Source of the DNA: Phenylobacterium conjunctum
GTDB lineage: Bacteria > Pseudomonadota > Alphaproteobacteria > Caulobacterales > Caulobacteraceae
Direction: 5' to 3'
Assembly (NCBI RefSeq): GCF_042679085.1
Contig: NZ_JBHTLQ010000003.1
Location: 86,236-150,235, forward strand
Length of the DNA: 64,000 bases
Position numbers and translations under genes: made by a program. Below the pieces are notes generated by a model. The model ran no database searches. It saw only the letters and a program-made list of their open reading frames with translations, and had not been told where the DNA came from. Of this stretch, positions 1-8,095 are shown piece by piece (the stretch's first letter is position 1; every line of letters begins with the position of its first letter).

Positions 1-84
1 CTGTCGGGCGTGGGCACGGAGCTGGGCGAGGAAGGCCTGTCCGAGTTCACCCAGATGCACGTCATCAACATGGCCAAGGCCTGA
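1..84 (+). CDS. Aldehyde dehydrogenase family protein, C-terminal end only
   Basis: The window opens inside a reading frame whose last 27 residues run ...GVGTELGEEGLSEF... and end in NMAKA before TGA. A G-x-G/S-x-E-x-G-x-E-G-L stretch followed by a short tail is typical of the C-terminus of NAD(P)-dependent aldehyde dehydrogenases of the betaine-aldehyde/phenylacetaldehyde type. The catalytic Cys and Glu and the Rossmann fold lie outside the window, so substrate and subfamily cannot be judged. The family call rests on this short tail alone. Confidence 0.5.
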   Translation: MSGVGTELGEEGLSEFTQMHVINMAKA

Positions 85-302
85 TGCGGGTTTGGGCGGT
101 CGGCTTCGCGCCGGCCGCCCGACTTGCCTCAACCGGCCAATTCGGCCAAAACGACGCCCAAGGTCGGCAGTTCACCTAGGCGTCGCTGCCCCGTGAGGGG
201 AGCTAAACCTGCCAAGTCTTGTTCCCGGCCCGCACTTGTCCCGCGCCGCGTCGTAAGCCAGCGACCCTCGACATTTTCCCAGGCGCGCTCAGAGGATGAG
301 TG

Positions 303-848
303 ATGTCCAAGACCCTGTTGCCCTTCGCCGTGAACGATGTCTCCGCCTTGGCCCGCGCCTTGGGGCGTGAGCTCGGGGAAACTGAGCGAAAGCTCGGACA
401 CGTCCAGCTGCTCAACATCCTGGCCCGCGCGGCCGGCTATCGGAACTTCCAGCACTTCCGCGCCCAGGTCGCGGCCGGCGAGCGGCTGGAGACGCCCCTG
501 CCCGCGTCCGAGCCGGCGGATCACGTGCTGGTGGAGCGCATGGCCCGCCACTTCGACGCCGAGGGCCGGTGGGTCCGCTGGCCGGCCAAGACCTCGCATC
601 AACAGCTGTGTCTGTGGGTGTTGTGGGCGCGCCTGCCGACCGACGTGGCGCTGAGCGAGCCGGAGATCAACCGCCTGATCCAGACCGCCCACCTGTTCGG
701 GGACCACGCGATCCTGCGCCGCGAGCTGGTCAACACCGGACTCGTCGAGCGCACCCCAGACTGCAAGGTCTATCGCCGGGTAGAGCGCCGGCCGCCGCCG
801 GAGGCGCTTGCCCTGATCCGTCGGCTGGACCTGAAGGGCCGGGCCTGA
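303..848 (+). CDS. DUF2087 domain protein with extra N-terminal helical domain
   Basis: A 181-residue cytoplasmic protein of unknown role. Residues about 80-180 match the DUF2087 pattern: a 'FDAEGR..RWPAK' segment, then 'SEPEINRLI..AHLFGDHAILRRELVNTGLVER', a winged-helix-like module common in small putative transcription regulators. Residues 1-60 form a separate helical segment containing 'LLNILARAAGYRNFQHFRA', resembling the short helix-turn-helix-like segment that precedes several DUF families. The ATG at 303 is preferred to the GTG at 300 because an AGAGG ribosome site lies about 8 bases upstream. The gene stands alone, convergent with a tRNA-Arg gene. No catalytic motif is visible. Confidence 0.75.
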   Translation: MSKTLLPFAVNDVSALARALGRELGETERKLGHVQLLNILARAAGYRNFQHFRAQVAAGERLETPLPASEPADHVLVERMARHFDAEGRWVRWPAKTSHQQLCLWVLWARLPTDVALSEPEINRLIQTAHLFGDHAILRRELVNTGLVERTPDCKVYRRVERRPPPEALALIRRLDLKGRA

Positions 849-852
849 ACCC

Positions 853-929
853 TGGCGCGCCCTGCAGGATTCGAACCTGCGACCGTCCGCTTAGAAGGCG
901 GATGCTCTATCCATCTGAGCTAAGGGCGC
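853..929 (-). tRNA. tRNA-Arg (anticodon TCT)
   Basis: On the minus strand a full cloverleaf folds. The 7-bp acceptor is GCGCCCT/AGGGCGC, the D arm begins GCTC, the anticodon stem TCCGC/GCGGA encloses loop CTTCTAA (anticodon TCT), and the T arm contains GGTTCGAATCC. The 3' CCA is encoded (853-855). Confidence 0.96.
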
Positions 930-951
930 CCAAGGGGTCTCTTGCGGGACC

Positions 952-1257
952 TCAGTGGGTCCAGGGCTGCTTGCGGCCGAAGGCGAAGTTGTCGGCGTAG
1001 GCCTTGATGATGCGCTTCTGGTCCTTCGGCTGGGTCAGCTGGAAGGCGATGCCATGCTTCTGGGCGTAGGCGACGGCCTCGTCGCTGGTGTCGAAGGACA
1101 GGCGGACCTGACCGTCAGTGTCCGTCGTCTGGGTCCAGCCCATCAGGGCGTCCGGGCGGCGGGCCGAGGCCGGGGCGAACTCCAGCACCCAGTCCTTCAT
1201 CTTGGCTCTGCCCGACTGCATGGCGTTCTTGGCCGGACGATAGATGCGCGCGAGCAT
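952..1257 (-). CDS. NADH dehydrogenase (complex I) accessory subunit, NDUFS4/ETC family
   Basis: A 101-residue protein matching the ETC complex I subunit family (bacterial homologue of mitochondrial NDUFS4/AQDQ). Visible hallmarks are the N-terminal 'ARIYRPAKNAMQSGRAKMKDW', a central 'DALMGWTQTTDT', 'VRLSFDTSDEAVAYAQKHG' and the C-terminal 'NFAFGRKQPWTH'. The family is confined mainly to alphaproteobacteria and mitochondria, where it stabilises the peripheral arm of complex I. Length is normal for bacterial members and the start is ATG. It lies alone between two tRNA genes on the same strand, away from any nuo cluster, as is usual in this class. Confidence 0.9.
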   Translation of the reverse strand: MLARIYRPAKNAMQSGRAKMKDWVLEFAPASARRPDALMGWTQTTDTDGQVRLSFDTSDEAVAYAQKHGIAFQLTQPKDQKRIIKAYADNFAFGRKQPWTH

Positions 1258-1284
1258 GGTCTTCCTCTTGGTCCCGTTTCGGCG

Positions 1285-1361
1285 TGGTCGGGGCGGCGTG
1301 ATTCGAACACGCGACCCTCTGCTCCCAAAGCAGATGCGCTACCAGGCTGCGCTACGCCCCG
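1285..1361 (-). tRNA. tRNA-Pro (anticodon TGG)
   Basis: Minus-strand cloverleaf: acceptor CGGGGCG/CGCCCCG, TA at positions 8-9, anticodon stem TCTGC/GCAGA around loop TTTGGGA (anticodon TGG), T loop GTTCGAATC, discriminator A and encoded CCA at 1285-1287. A second proline tRNA (GGG) lies at 19309. Confidence 0.96.
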
Positions 1362-1490
1362 ACAGAGCGCCGATCGCGCCTGCGATATAAGGCTTTGGCC
1401 GTTCCCGCAATGACCGCTACGCCGCAGAGGCGAGGCCCCTCGACGATGGTGAGTCTTCCGGGGCATTGTTCCGCCCCTGGAGAAGCGTTG

Positions 1491-1652
1491 ATGAAGTCAC
1501 CATTCAAAGCCAAGTCGTCGCGCCGGCGGCGCATGGAGGCGCGTCGACGTGCGGAATTGCTCGACCGTTATGGCGAGCAGATCCGGCTGGTGGCGATCGG
1601 TGGCGGGATCGTGCTGGTCGCCGTCATGGTGATCAAGCTGGTGATCCGCTGA
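1491..1652 (+). CDS. Small single-pass membrane protein, function unknown
   Basis: A 53-residue protein. The ATG at 1491 has a GGAGAA ribosome site six bases upstream, which decides the start over the longer in-frame option. The first 30 residues are strongly basic (a run of Arg/Lys, then 'AELLDRYGEQ'). Residues about 32-50 form one hydrophobic helix (IRLVAIGGGIVLVAVMVIKL), so the N-terminus should stay cytoplasmic. I do not recognise the family. It converges on the thioesterase gene with only 10 bases between stops. Confidence 0.65.
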   Translation: MKSPFKAKSSRRRRMEARRRAELLDRYGEQIRLVAIGGGIVLVAVMVIKLVIR

Positions 1653-1662
1653 GCCTGCGGGC

Positions 1663-2094
1663 TCAGGTCTTCTTGTGCATCAGCTTGAAGACGCCAGTGG
1701 CGCGAACGACGTCGTGGCCGCCGACATAGGCGCGGCCTTCAACGAAGGCGATGTCCTTGGTGGCGCGGGTGCAGCGCGCCTCGCCCATCACCCACTCCCC
1801 CACCCGCGCCATGTGCAGGAAGTCCACCGACAGGTGGATGGTCACGCCGGTCTTGCGAGTCTCGCGGTACTGGGCGTTGGCCAACAGACCGTCCATGAAG
1901 GCGGTCAGCATGCCGCCATGCACCAGTCCGATGCCGTTGGCGTGGCGCGGCAGGGCGAAGAAGGCCTGCTCGGTGAATTCGCCCGGATGCTCGCGGTGAA
2001 AATAAGGACCGTTGTGCGTGGAAAACGCGCCGCGGCCGCTGGAGCGGATGAAGCCCTCGGGCGGGGTGGGAATCTGGTCGTCCTGGGCCGTCAC
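1663..2094 (-). CDS. PaaI-type hotdog-fold acyl-CoA thioesterase
   Basis: A 143-residue hotdog-fold protein. It carries the family signature 'NGIGLVHGGMLTAFMDGLLANA' (HGGM turn with the active-site region) and the strand 'TIHLSVDFLHMARVGEW'. Family members hydrolyse short or aromatic acyl-CoA thioesters; the substrate is not predictable here. The start is GTG, overlapping by four bases (GTGA) the stop of the upstream glutaminyl cyclase gene, so the two are translationally coupled. Length is normal. Confidence 0.85.
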   Translation of the reverse strand: MTAQDDQIPTPPEGFIRSSGRGAFSTHNGPYFHREHPGEFTEQAFFALPRHANGIGLVHGGMLTAFMDGLLANAQYRETRKTGVTIHLSVDFLHMARVGEWVMGEARCTRATKDIAFVEGRAYVGGHDVVRATGVFKLMHKKT

Positions 2095-2897
2095 GGGGCC
2101 TCCTTGGGGCCGGTCAGGCCGATTTCATACAGGTGGGGCCAGTTCTTGCCGGTCACGAACAGGCGGTCCTTGGCGGCGTCATAGGCGATGCCGTTGGCCA
2201 CCGCATCCGGCCCCAGGCCCATGCGGACCTCCGGCAGGCTGGAAAGATCGATCCAGCCCTTCACCCGACCCGTGGCCGGGTCGATGCGGGCGATGCGGTG
2301 GGTCAGCCAGATATTGGCCAGGACCTCGTCCTTCACCCACTCCAGCTCGTTGAGATTGCGCACCGGCTGGCCGTCGGCGGTGACCTTCACCCGGCCAGTC
2401 TCCTTCAGGGTGCGGGGATCCAGGAACCTGAGCCAAGGCGTGCCGTCGCTCATGATCAGACGTTTGCCGTCCTGGGTCAGGGACCAGCCCTCGCCCAGAT
2501 AGCGGAAGCTGCCCTTGCGGGTCAGGGTCTTGCGGTCCCAGCGGAAGCCGACGCCATCGCGCCAGGTCAGGCTGATCAGGTCATCGCCCCAGTTGACGAT
2601 CCCCTCCCCGAACAGGTCCGGGTCGATGGCCTGGGACTGCAGCACCACGCCATCGGCCAGGCGAATCCGGCGGATATCGGAGCGGCCCTCAAGGCCGGTG
2701 CTCTCGTAGATGTCGCCGTCGAGATAGAGAAGGCCCTCGGTGAAGGCGCCGACATCATGGGGATAGGCCGCGCGCACCTGCACCCCCTGGACGGGGATCG
2801 CGCCCGCCGGCGGATCGGCCGAGGCCGGCGCGCCACAGGCGGCCAGCCCCAAAGCCAGGAGCGAGGCGAGACAGAAGCGGATCAGCGGGGCGCGCAA
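2091..2897 (-). CDS. Glutaminyl-peptide cyclotransferase (glutamine cyclotransferase), lipoprotein
   Basis: A 268-residue exported protein of the plant/bacterial-type glutaminyl cyclase family, a beta-propeller that converts N-terminal Gln to pyroglutamate. The signature 'AYPHDVGAFTEGLLYLDGDIYESTGLEGRS' is close to the family consensus (FTQGL...ESTG..G.S), followed by 'LNELEWVKDEVLANIWLTHRIARID' and a C-terminal 'FVTGKNWPHLYEI'. The signal peptide ends in a lipobox (LAAC, Cys21), so it is probably membrane-anchored in the periplasm. The start appears to be TTG, since no ATG/GTG precedes the signal peptide. It shares an operon with the thioesterase. Confidence 0.88.
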   Translation of the reverse strand: MRAPLIRFCLASLLALGLAACGAPASADPPAGAIPVQGVQVRAAYPHDVGAFTEGLLYLDGDIYESTGLEGRSDIRRIRLADGVVLQSQAIDPDLFGEGIVNWGDDLISLTWRDGVGFRWDRKTLTRKGSFRYLGEGWSLTQDGKRLIMSDGTPWLRFLDPRTLKETGRVKVTADGQPVRNLNELEWVKDEVLANIWLTHRIARIDPATGRVKGWIDLSSLPEVRMGLGPDAVANGIAYDAAKDRLFVTGKNWPHLYEIGLTGPKEAP

Positions 2898-2967
2898 GCC
2901 AGTCTCCGGAGCAAGCAGGCTCCTGGTTTGGGCAAGCTTTGCGGCCTAGGCAAGGCCCGACAGAGGC

Positions 2968-3609
2968 TCAGGCGTAGCCGGAGGACTCGATCTCAGCCAC
3001 CACCAGGCCCTTGGGACCCTCGGCGAACCGCACCATGACGTCATCGCCCGGTTGGAGATCCTCCAGGCCCGAGCGGCGCAGGGTCTCGATGTGGACGAAG
3101 ATGTCGCCAGGTTCGCCGTCGCGGACCACGAAGCCATAGCCCTTGGCGCGGTTGAACCACTTGACCTTGGCGCGTTCGAGGGGACCGCGGGGCGCCGGCG
3201 GACGGCGCGGGCCACGGGCCTGAAATCCGCCGCCCTGGCGATCAAAGTGTCCCCCGCCGCCGTGGCGGTCGAAGCTGTCGCGATCCCGGCGGAAATGGCC
3301 CTCGTCCTGACGTCGACGGTCGCTGGGCGGAGAGGCGGAACTTTCATCGAGGTTGACCACCTCGGAGACCTGCCAGCCCTTCGGCCGACGCACGACATCA
3401 CAAACGATCACGGCCCCCTCGAGCGCGCTCTCGCGCCCGGCGTTCCGCAGTGAAGTCACATGCAACAGAACGTCTTTCAGATCCGTCTGGCCCGGATCGT
3501 CCGGAACAATGAATCCATAGCCCTTACCGGCGTCGAACCACTTAATTCGACCACTGATCCGCACCGCGCTCCCGTGCGAATCGACTCCCTCGTATTCGTA
3601 ACCAGACAT
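2968..3609 (-). CDS. Cold-shock protein with two cold-shock domains
   Basis: A 213-residue nucleic-acid-binding protein with two cold-shock domains. The first is at about residues 17-83 (GRIKWFDAGKGYGFIVPDD, DVLLHVTSL). The second is at about 146-210 (AKVKWFNRAKGYGFVVRDG, DIFVHIETL). Both keep RNP1 (KGYGF) and RNP2-like motifs. They are joined by a 60-residue Arg/Gly/Asp-rich linker (GGGGHFDRQGGG). Two-domain Csps of this size are characteristic of Caulobacter and other alphaproteobacteria, where they act as RNA chaperones in cold or stationary phase. The start is ATG, with AGAGGGG just upstream. The long 5' region up to the tRNA-Glu gene holds its promoter. Confidence 0.93.
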   Translation of the reverse strand: MSGYEYEGVDSHGSAVRISGRIKWFDAGKGYGFIVPDDPGQTDLKDVLLHVTSLRNAGRESALEGAVIVCDVVRRPKGWQVSEVVNLDESSASPPSDRRRQDEGHFRRDRDSFDRHGGGGHFDRQGGGFQARGPRRPPAPRGPLERAKVKWFNRAKGYGFVVRDGEPGDIFVHIETLRRSGLEDLQPGDDVMVRFAEGPKGLVVAEIESSGYA

Positions 3610-3685
3610 TTGCCCCTCTGGCCCGGTCTCCCCCGATCCTTTCGGATATTGGCCAACTATAACACTGTTCTCGTATCAGGAGAGC

Positions 3686-3708
3686 CGTCAATGGGGGATT
3701 TTAACCAT
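3686..3708 (-). promoter_or_regulatory. Candidate promoter/CtrA half-site upstream of the cold-shock gene
   Basis: Reading leftward towards the cold-shock gene there is a TTGACG hexamer (3686-3691), matching the -35 of the Caulobacter housekeeping promoter, about 77 bases upstream of the start codon. Ten bases beyond it, on the other strand, lies TTAACCAT (3701-3708), the half-site associated with CtrA binding. No clear -10 element was found, so this is tentative. Confidence 0.25.
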
Positions 3709-3860
3709 CCGCACGCCAGGCGTGTGGTTCTCTAGCCATGCGAGCGCTGCAGCGCTCAGATCGGGCCAAAGACAATCAAGGTGCGTGGAGCGTCTTCACC
3801 TGGGAAGGGAAGTCTTCGCGAGCATGACGCCAAGATGGGGGAGGTCTTGAGCGCCACGCC

Positions 3861-3935
3861 TGGCAGTCCCTAGGGGAGTCGAACCCCTCTCTCCAGGTTG
3901 AAAACCTGGCGTCCTAACCGATAGACGAAGGGACC
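3861..3935 (-). tRNA. tRNA-Glu (anticodon TTC)
   Basis: Minus-strand cloverleaf: acceptor GGTCCCT/AGGGACT (G-U at the first pair), D arm TCGTCTATCGGTTAGGAC, anticodon stem CCAGG/CCTGG with loop TTTTCAA (anticodon TTC), T arm GGGGTTCGACTCCCC and encoded CCA at 3861-3863. Confidence 0.96.
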
Positions 3936-3990
3936 GCGTCGGCGAAGGAGGCGCTGTATATCCGCCTCCTTCGGGGTGTGCAAGCGCCGA

Positions 3991-5796
3991 TCAGGAGATT
4001 TGTCGACGAAGATCGGCGACGTCCTCGATCTCCAGTTCCACGGCCCGGCGGCCCTGCCAATCGTCGGGCTTCAGCCGCCCGGCCACATGCAGTCCGCCGC
4101 CCTCGGCGAGCAGCCGACGGCCGATCTCGGTGTCCTCCGCGCGCCAGGCGACGGCCTTGAGTTTGCCGCCGGAACGATCGGTCAGGGTCACCCGGACATG
4201 GCCCCCGCGCAGCGCCATGGCGCGCTCGACCCGCACGTCCGCCAGGGCGAACAGCGGCTCGACATTGCCGGGACCAAAGGGGGCCAGCCGCTGGAAATCT
4301 TCATACAGCGCCCGGTCGGCGCCGGCGGTCGTCACCAGGGCGTCGATGTCCAGGGCGTCGGCCTCGGCCGCCTCCCGCGCCTCCTCCGCCATCTGGGCGC
4401 AGAGGAAGTCGCGAAGCTCGGGGATGGTGTCGGGCCGGACCGACAGGCCCGCGGCCATGGCGTGTCCGCCCCCGGCCAGCAGCAGGCCCGCCTCATAGGC
4501 CGCCTGGACCGCCCGGCCCAGGTTGACGCCCGGCTGGGAGCGGCCCGAGCCCTTGCCGATATTGCCCGGCCGGTCGACGCCCACCACGATCACCGGCTTG
4601 CGGTAGCGCTCGCGCAGCCGCCCGGCGACGATACCGATGACGCCGGGGTGCCAGTCATCGGCCGCCACGAGGAGCATGGGCGCGTCGGCCTGGTTGCTCT
4701 GGTGCTCGATCAGGCGGATCGCCGCCTCCATCACTTCGCGCTCCACCTCCTTGCGTGAGGCGTTGAGGCCGTCGAGCTCGGCCGCCAGGGCCTCGGCCTC
4801 CAGCGGATCGTCGGTGGACAGCAGGCGGGCGCCGAGGTCGGCGCGACCGATCCGGCCGCCGGCGTTGATTCGAGGCCCGAGGATGAAGCCGGCGTGGAAC
4901 ACCGTCGCCGGCCCCTGCCCCTTGGCCACGTCCAGCAGCGCCTTCAGCCCCGGGTTGCGCCAGGCCGACATGGTCCTGAGGCCCAGGGTGGCCAGGGCCC
5001 GGTTGAAACCGCAGAGCTCGGTGACGTCACAGATCGCACCCATGGCGGCCAGGTCGAGCCACTGCTTCAGGTCGGGCTCCGGACGGTCCTGAAACATCCC
5101 CCGGCGGCGCGCCTCGCGATTGAGGGCGGCGAGCAGGACGAAGGTGACGCCCGCGGCGGCCAGCCGACCCTGACCGGACGTGTCATCCGGGCGATTGGGG
5201 TTCACCAGGGCCGAGGCGGCCGGCATCTCCCCGTCGCGCATCAGGTGGTGGTCAATCACCACGACCTCCAGGCCGATCTCCGCGGCGGTGGCGATCGCGT
5301 CATAGGCGGCCGCGCCGCAGTCGACGGTGACCACCAGCTCGGCCCCCTCCTCCCGCAGTCGGCGGAATGCGGCGGGCGACGGGCCATAGCCCTCGGTGAT
5401 GCGGTCGGGGACGTAGATGGGCAGGTCCTTGCCCATGGCGCGCATCCAGCGCACCAACTGGGCGGCGCTGGAGGCGCCATCCACGTCATAGTCGGCGAAC
5501 ACCACCATCGGCCGGTCGCGCTCGACGGCGTCGATCAGGATCGAGGCCGCGCGGTCCATGTCCTGGAAGCTCGAAGGGTTCGGAAACAGGGCCTTCAGGG
5601 TCGGGTTGAGGAAGGTCTCCCCGGCCTCGGCGTCCACGCCACGGGAGGCCAGGGCGCGGGCCAGCGGCTCCGACAGGCCGAGGCTCATCTGGTGGCGGCG
5701 GACCAGGTCGGGCTCGGCCGGACGCGCCCGCCAGGGCCGTCCCGTCAGGGAACGGGAGACGCCGAGATAGCCCGCTTGTGTCGAGCCATCCGCCAT
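3991..5796 (-). CDS. recJ: Single-stranded-DNA-specific exonuclease RecJ
   Basis: A 601-residue 5'-3' ssDNA exonuclease used in RecF-pathway recombination and base-excision/mismatch repair. The DHH phosphoesterase core is clear: 'VVFADYDVDGASSAAQLVRW' (motif I, about residue 100), 'VTVDCGAAAYDAI', 'VVIDHHLM' (DHH motif), then 'GPRINAGGRIGRADLGARLL'. The C-terminal DHHA1 domain carries 'GGGHAMAAGLSV', and the OB-fold ends in 'VADLRRQI'. Length is normal. It starts four bases after glpX stops and is the last gene of the aminotransferase-hom-glpX-recJ operon. Confidence 0.97.
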   Translation of the reverse strand: MADGSTQAGYLGVSRSLTGRPWRARPAEPDLVRRHQMSLGLSEPLARALASRGVDAEAGETFLNPTLKALFPNPSSFQDMDRAASILIDAVERDRPMVVFADYDVDGASSAAQLVRWMRAMGKDLPIYVPDRITEGYGPSPAAFRRLREEGAELVVTVDCGAAAYDAIATAAEIGLEVVVIDHHLMRDGEMPAASALVNPNRPDDTSGQGRLAAAGVTFVLLAALNREARRRGMFQDRPEPDLKQWLDLAAMGAICDVTELCGFNRALATLGLRTMSAWRNPGLKALLDVAKGQGPATVFHAGFILGPRINAGGRIGRADLGARLLSTDDPLEAEALAAELDGLNASRKEVEREVMEAAIRLIEHQSNQADAPMLLVAADDWHPGVIGIVAGRLRERYRKPVIVVGVDRPGNIGKGSGRSQPGVNLGRAVQAAYEAGLLLAGGGHAMAAGLSVRPDTIPELRDFLCAQMAEEAREAAEADALDIDALVTTAGADRALYEDFQRLAPFGPGNVEPLFALADVRVERAMALRGGHVRVTLTDRSGGKLKAVAWRAEDTEIGRRLLAEGGGLHVAGRLKPDDWQGRRAVELEIEDVADLRRQIS

Positions 5797-5800
5797 GGGG

Positions 5801-6754
5801 TCAGACCGGACGCTTCATCCGGACTTCGCGCACCTCGCGGGTGGACGAATTCATCACCAGGGTGTGGGTGTGGACGAAGCCGTCCTTGAACGACACGCCG
5901 TCCAGCAGGGCGCCGTTGGTGACGCCGGTGGCCGCGAAGATGGCGTCGGCGCGGACCATCTCGTGCAGGTCGTACTTCTTGTCGAAGTCGGTGATCCCGA
6001 CCCTGGCCGCGCGGGCGCGCTCGTCGGCGTTGCGGAACACCAGGCGGCCCTGGAACTGGCCGCCGACGCACTTCAGCGCCGCGCAGGCCAGCACGCCCTC
6101 AGGCGCGCCGCCCTGGCCGATATAGAGGTCAATGCCGGTGGCCGGGTCGGCGGTGTTCATCACCCCAGCCACGTCGCCGTCGGTGATCAGCTGCACCCGG
6201 GCGCCGACCGAGCGGACCGAGGCGATGATGTCGGCATGGCGCGGCCGGTCGAGGATGCAGACGGTGATGGTCTCCGGCGAGACGCCCTTGGACTCGGCCA
6301 GAGCCTTGACGTTGTCGGCGGGCGACTTGTCGAGGTCGATCACCCCGGCCGGATAGCCCGGCCCGCAGGCGATCTTGTCCATATAGGTGTCCGGCGCGTT
6401 CAGCAGGGTGCCCTTCGGCGCCCAGGCCATGACGGCCAGAGCGTTGGCCATGGCCTTGGCGGTCAGGGTCGTGCCTTCCAGCGGGTCCAGGGCGATGTCG
6501 ATAGCGGCGCCTTTTCCCAGGCCCACCTTCTCGCCGATGTAGAGCATGGGCGCTTCGTCGCGCTCGCCCTCGCCGATGACGATCTCACCATTGATGGCCA
6601 GGCTGTTCAGGGCCGTGCGCATGGCGTCGACGGCGGCCTGGTCGGCGGCGATTTCGTCCCCACGGCCGACGAGCTTCCAGGCGGCGATGGCGGCGGCTTC
6701 CGTGACCCGGCCCGCGTCCAGAATCAGTCCGCGATCCAGAATCTCAGAACTCAT
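5801..6754 (-). CDS. glpX: Class II fructose-1,6-bisphosphatase GlpX
   Basis: A 317-residue gluconeogenic enzyme hydrolysing fructose-1,6-bisphosphate. Motifs: 'GEIVIGEGERDEAPMLYIGEKVG' (metal-binding acidic cluster), 'DIALDPLEGTTLTAKAM' (the DPLEGT signature), 'DLYIGQGGAPEGVLACAALKCVGGQFQGRLVF' and 'FAATGVTNGALLDGV'. The ATG at 6754 is preferred over an in-frame TTG two codons upstream. It sits between hom and recJ with short gaps (51 and 4 bases). Confidence 0.97.
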   Translation of the reverse strand: MSSEILDRGLILDAGRVTEAAAIAAWKLVGRGDEIAADQAAVDAMRTALNSLAINGEIVIGEGERDEAPMLYIGEKVGLGKGAAIDIALDPLEGTTLTAKAMANALAVMAWAPKGTLLNAPDTYMDKIACGPGYPAGVIDLDKSPADNVKALAESKGVSPETITVCILDRPRHADIIASVRSVGARVQLITDGDVAGVMNTADPATGIDLYIGQGGAPEGVLACAALKCVGGQFQGRLVFRNADERARAARVGITDFDKKYDLHEMVRADAIFAATGVTNGALLDGVSFKDGFVHTHTLVMNSSTREVREVRMKRPV

Positions 6755-6805
6755 CCGCAACTCTCCCGCCTGTGGCCGGCTTAGCCGGACAGTATCCGTG
6801 GATTC

Positions 6806-8095
6806 TCAGATGCGCGCGATGCGCAGAAGACGAGGCCTATCCAGAACCGAAGACAGATTCGCGATGCGGTCTATGGCCGCTGTCAGCACGGATTCCGCAA
6901 CGGCGTGCGTCGTCAGGACGATCGGCACACCCTCGGAATTCTCCACGGGCTTCTGAAGGAAGCTCTCAATGGAGACGCCGGCCTCGGCCAGGGTTTCCGA
7001 AACCGCCGCGATGACGCCGGGCTCGTCCTTGACCAGGAAGCGCAGATAGGCCCGGCTCATGGACTTGGACGGATCCACCGGCGTGAAGGGCCGAAGGGTC
7101 GTGGCCGGACGCTGGAACACGGGCCGCACGGCGCCGGTCATCACATCGGCGATGTCGGCGGCCACAGCCGCGGCGGTCGGGCCGGCGCCCGCGCCCGGGC
7201 CTTGAACGAAGATGCGGCCGATGCGCTGGCTCTCAATGAACAGGGCGTTGAGCGCCCCGCCCGCCTGGGCCAGGGGGTGGCTGAGCGGAGCCAGCGAGGG
7301 ATGGACCCGCACCAGCACACCGTCCGCCGACCGGTCGGCCGAGGCCACCAGCTTGACCCGATAGCCCAGGTCGCGGGCCATCTTGATGTCCAGCAGCTCG
7401 ATCTGGTCGATGCCCTCAATCTCGGCGGCGGCGAAGTTGGGCGCGCAGCCGAAGGCCAGGGCGGCCAGGAGGGTGATCTTGTGCGCGGCGTCGAACCCGC
7501 CGACGTCCATGGTCGGATCGGCCTCGGCGTAGCCCAGGCGCTGGGCCTCGGCCAGAACCTCGGCGAAGGGCCGTCCGCCCTGCTCCATCTCGGTCAGGAT
7601 GTAGTTGCAGGTGCCATTGAGGATGCCCGCGACGCTGTTGACGTCGTCGCCGACCAGAGCCTCGCGCATCATCTTCACGGCCGGCACGCCGCCCATGACC
7701 GCGGCTTCGAAGACCAGCGGCGCGCCATTGGCCTCGGCCAGCACCGCCAGCTCCGCGCCATGCTCGGCCAAGAGGGCCTTGTTGGCGGTGACGACCGGCT
7801 TGCCGAGCTTCAGCGCCGCCTCAACCGCGGCCTTGGCCGGGCCGTCGGAGCCACCGATCAGTTCGACGAAGACGTCGTTGTCCGGCGAGGTGGCCAGGGC
7901 CACCGGATCGTCGAACCACGGCAGGTTCGAGATGTCGAACGGGCGCGGCCGCGAGCGCGACCGGGCCGAGACGCCGGTCACCACGGCGCGTCCGCCGGCC
8001 GGCGCGAAGTCCGGCCGGTCCGCCAGGAAGGTCAGCAGGCCGGCGCCGACCGTGCCCAGGCCCGCAACGCCGATACGCCAGGTCTTCTCACTCAT
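6806..8095 (-). CDS. hom: Homoserine dehydrogenase
   Basis: A 429-residue NAD(P)-dependent enzyme reducing aspartate semialdehyde to homoserine for Met and Thr synthesis. The N-terminal Rossmann fold is 'IGVAGLGTVGAGLLTFL'. The catalytic domain carries 'VVTANKALLAEHG', 'AAVMGGVPAVKMMREAL', 'GILNGTCNYILTEMEQGG' and 'AEADPTMDVGGFDAAHKITLLAALAFG'. The C-terminal ACT domain is 'FLVKDEPGVIAAVSETLAEAGVSIESF', suggesting allosteric feedback. The start codon overlaps the upstream aminotransferase stop (ATGA). Confidence 0.97.
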   Translation of the reverse strand: MSEKTWRIGVAGLGTVGAGLLTFLADRPDFAPAGGRAVVTGVSARSRSRPRPFDISNLPWFDDPVALATSPDNDVFVELIGGSDGPAKAAVEAALKLGKPVVTANKALLAEHGAELAVLAEANGAPLVFEAAVMGGVPAVKMMREALVGDDVNSVAGILNGTCNYILTEMEQGGRPFAEVLAEAQRLGYAEADPTMDVGGFDAAHKITLLAALAFGCAPNFAAAEIEGIDQIELLDIKMARDLGYRVKLVASADRSADGVLVRVHPSLAPLSHPLAQAGGALNALFIESQRIGRIFVQGPGAGAGPTAAAVAADIADVMTGAVRPVFQRPATTLRPFTPVDPSKSMSRAYLRFLVKDEPGVIAAVSETLAEAGVSIESFLQKPVENSEGVPIVLTTHAVAESVLTAAIDRIANLSSVLDRPRLLRIARI

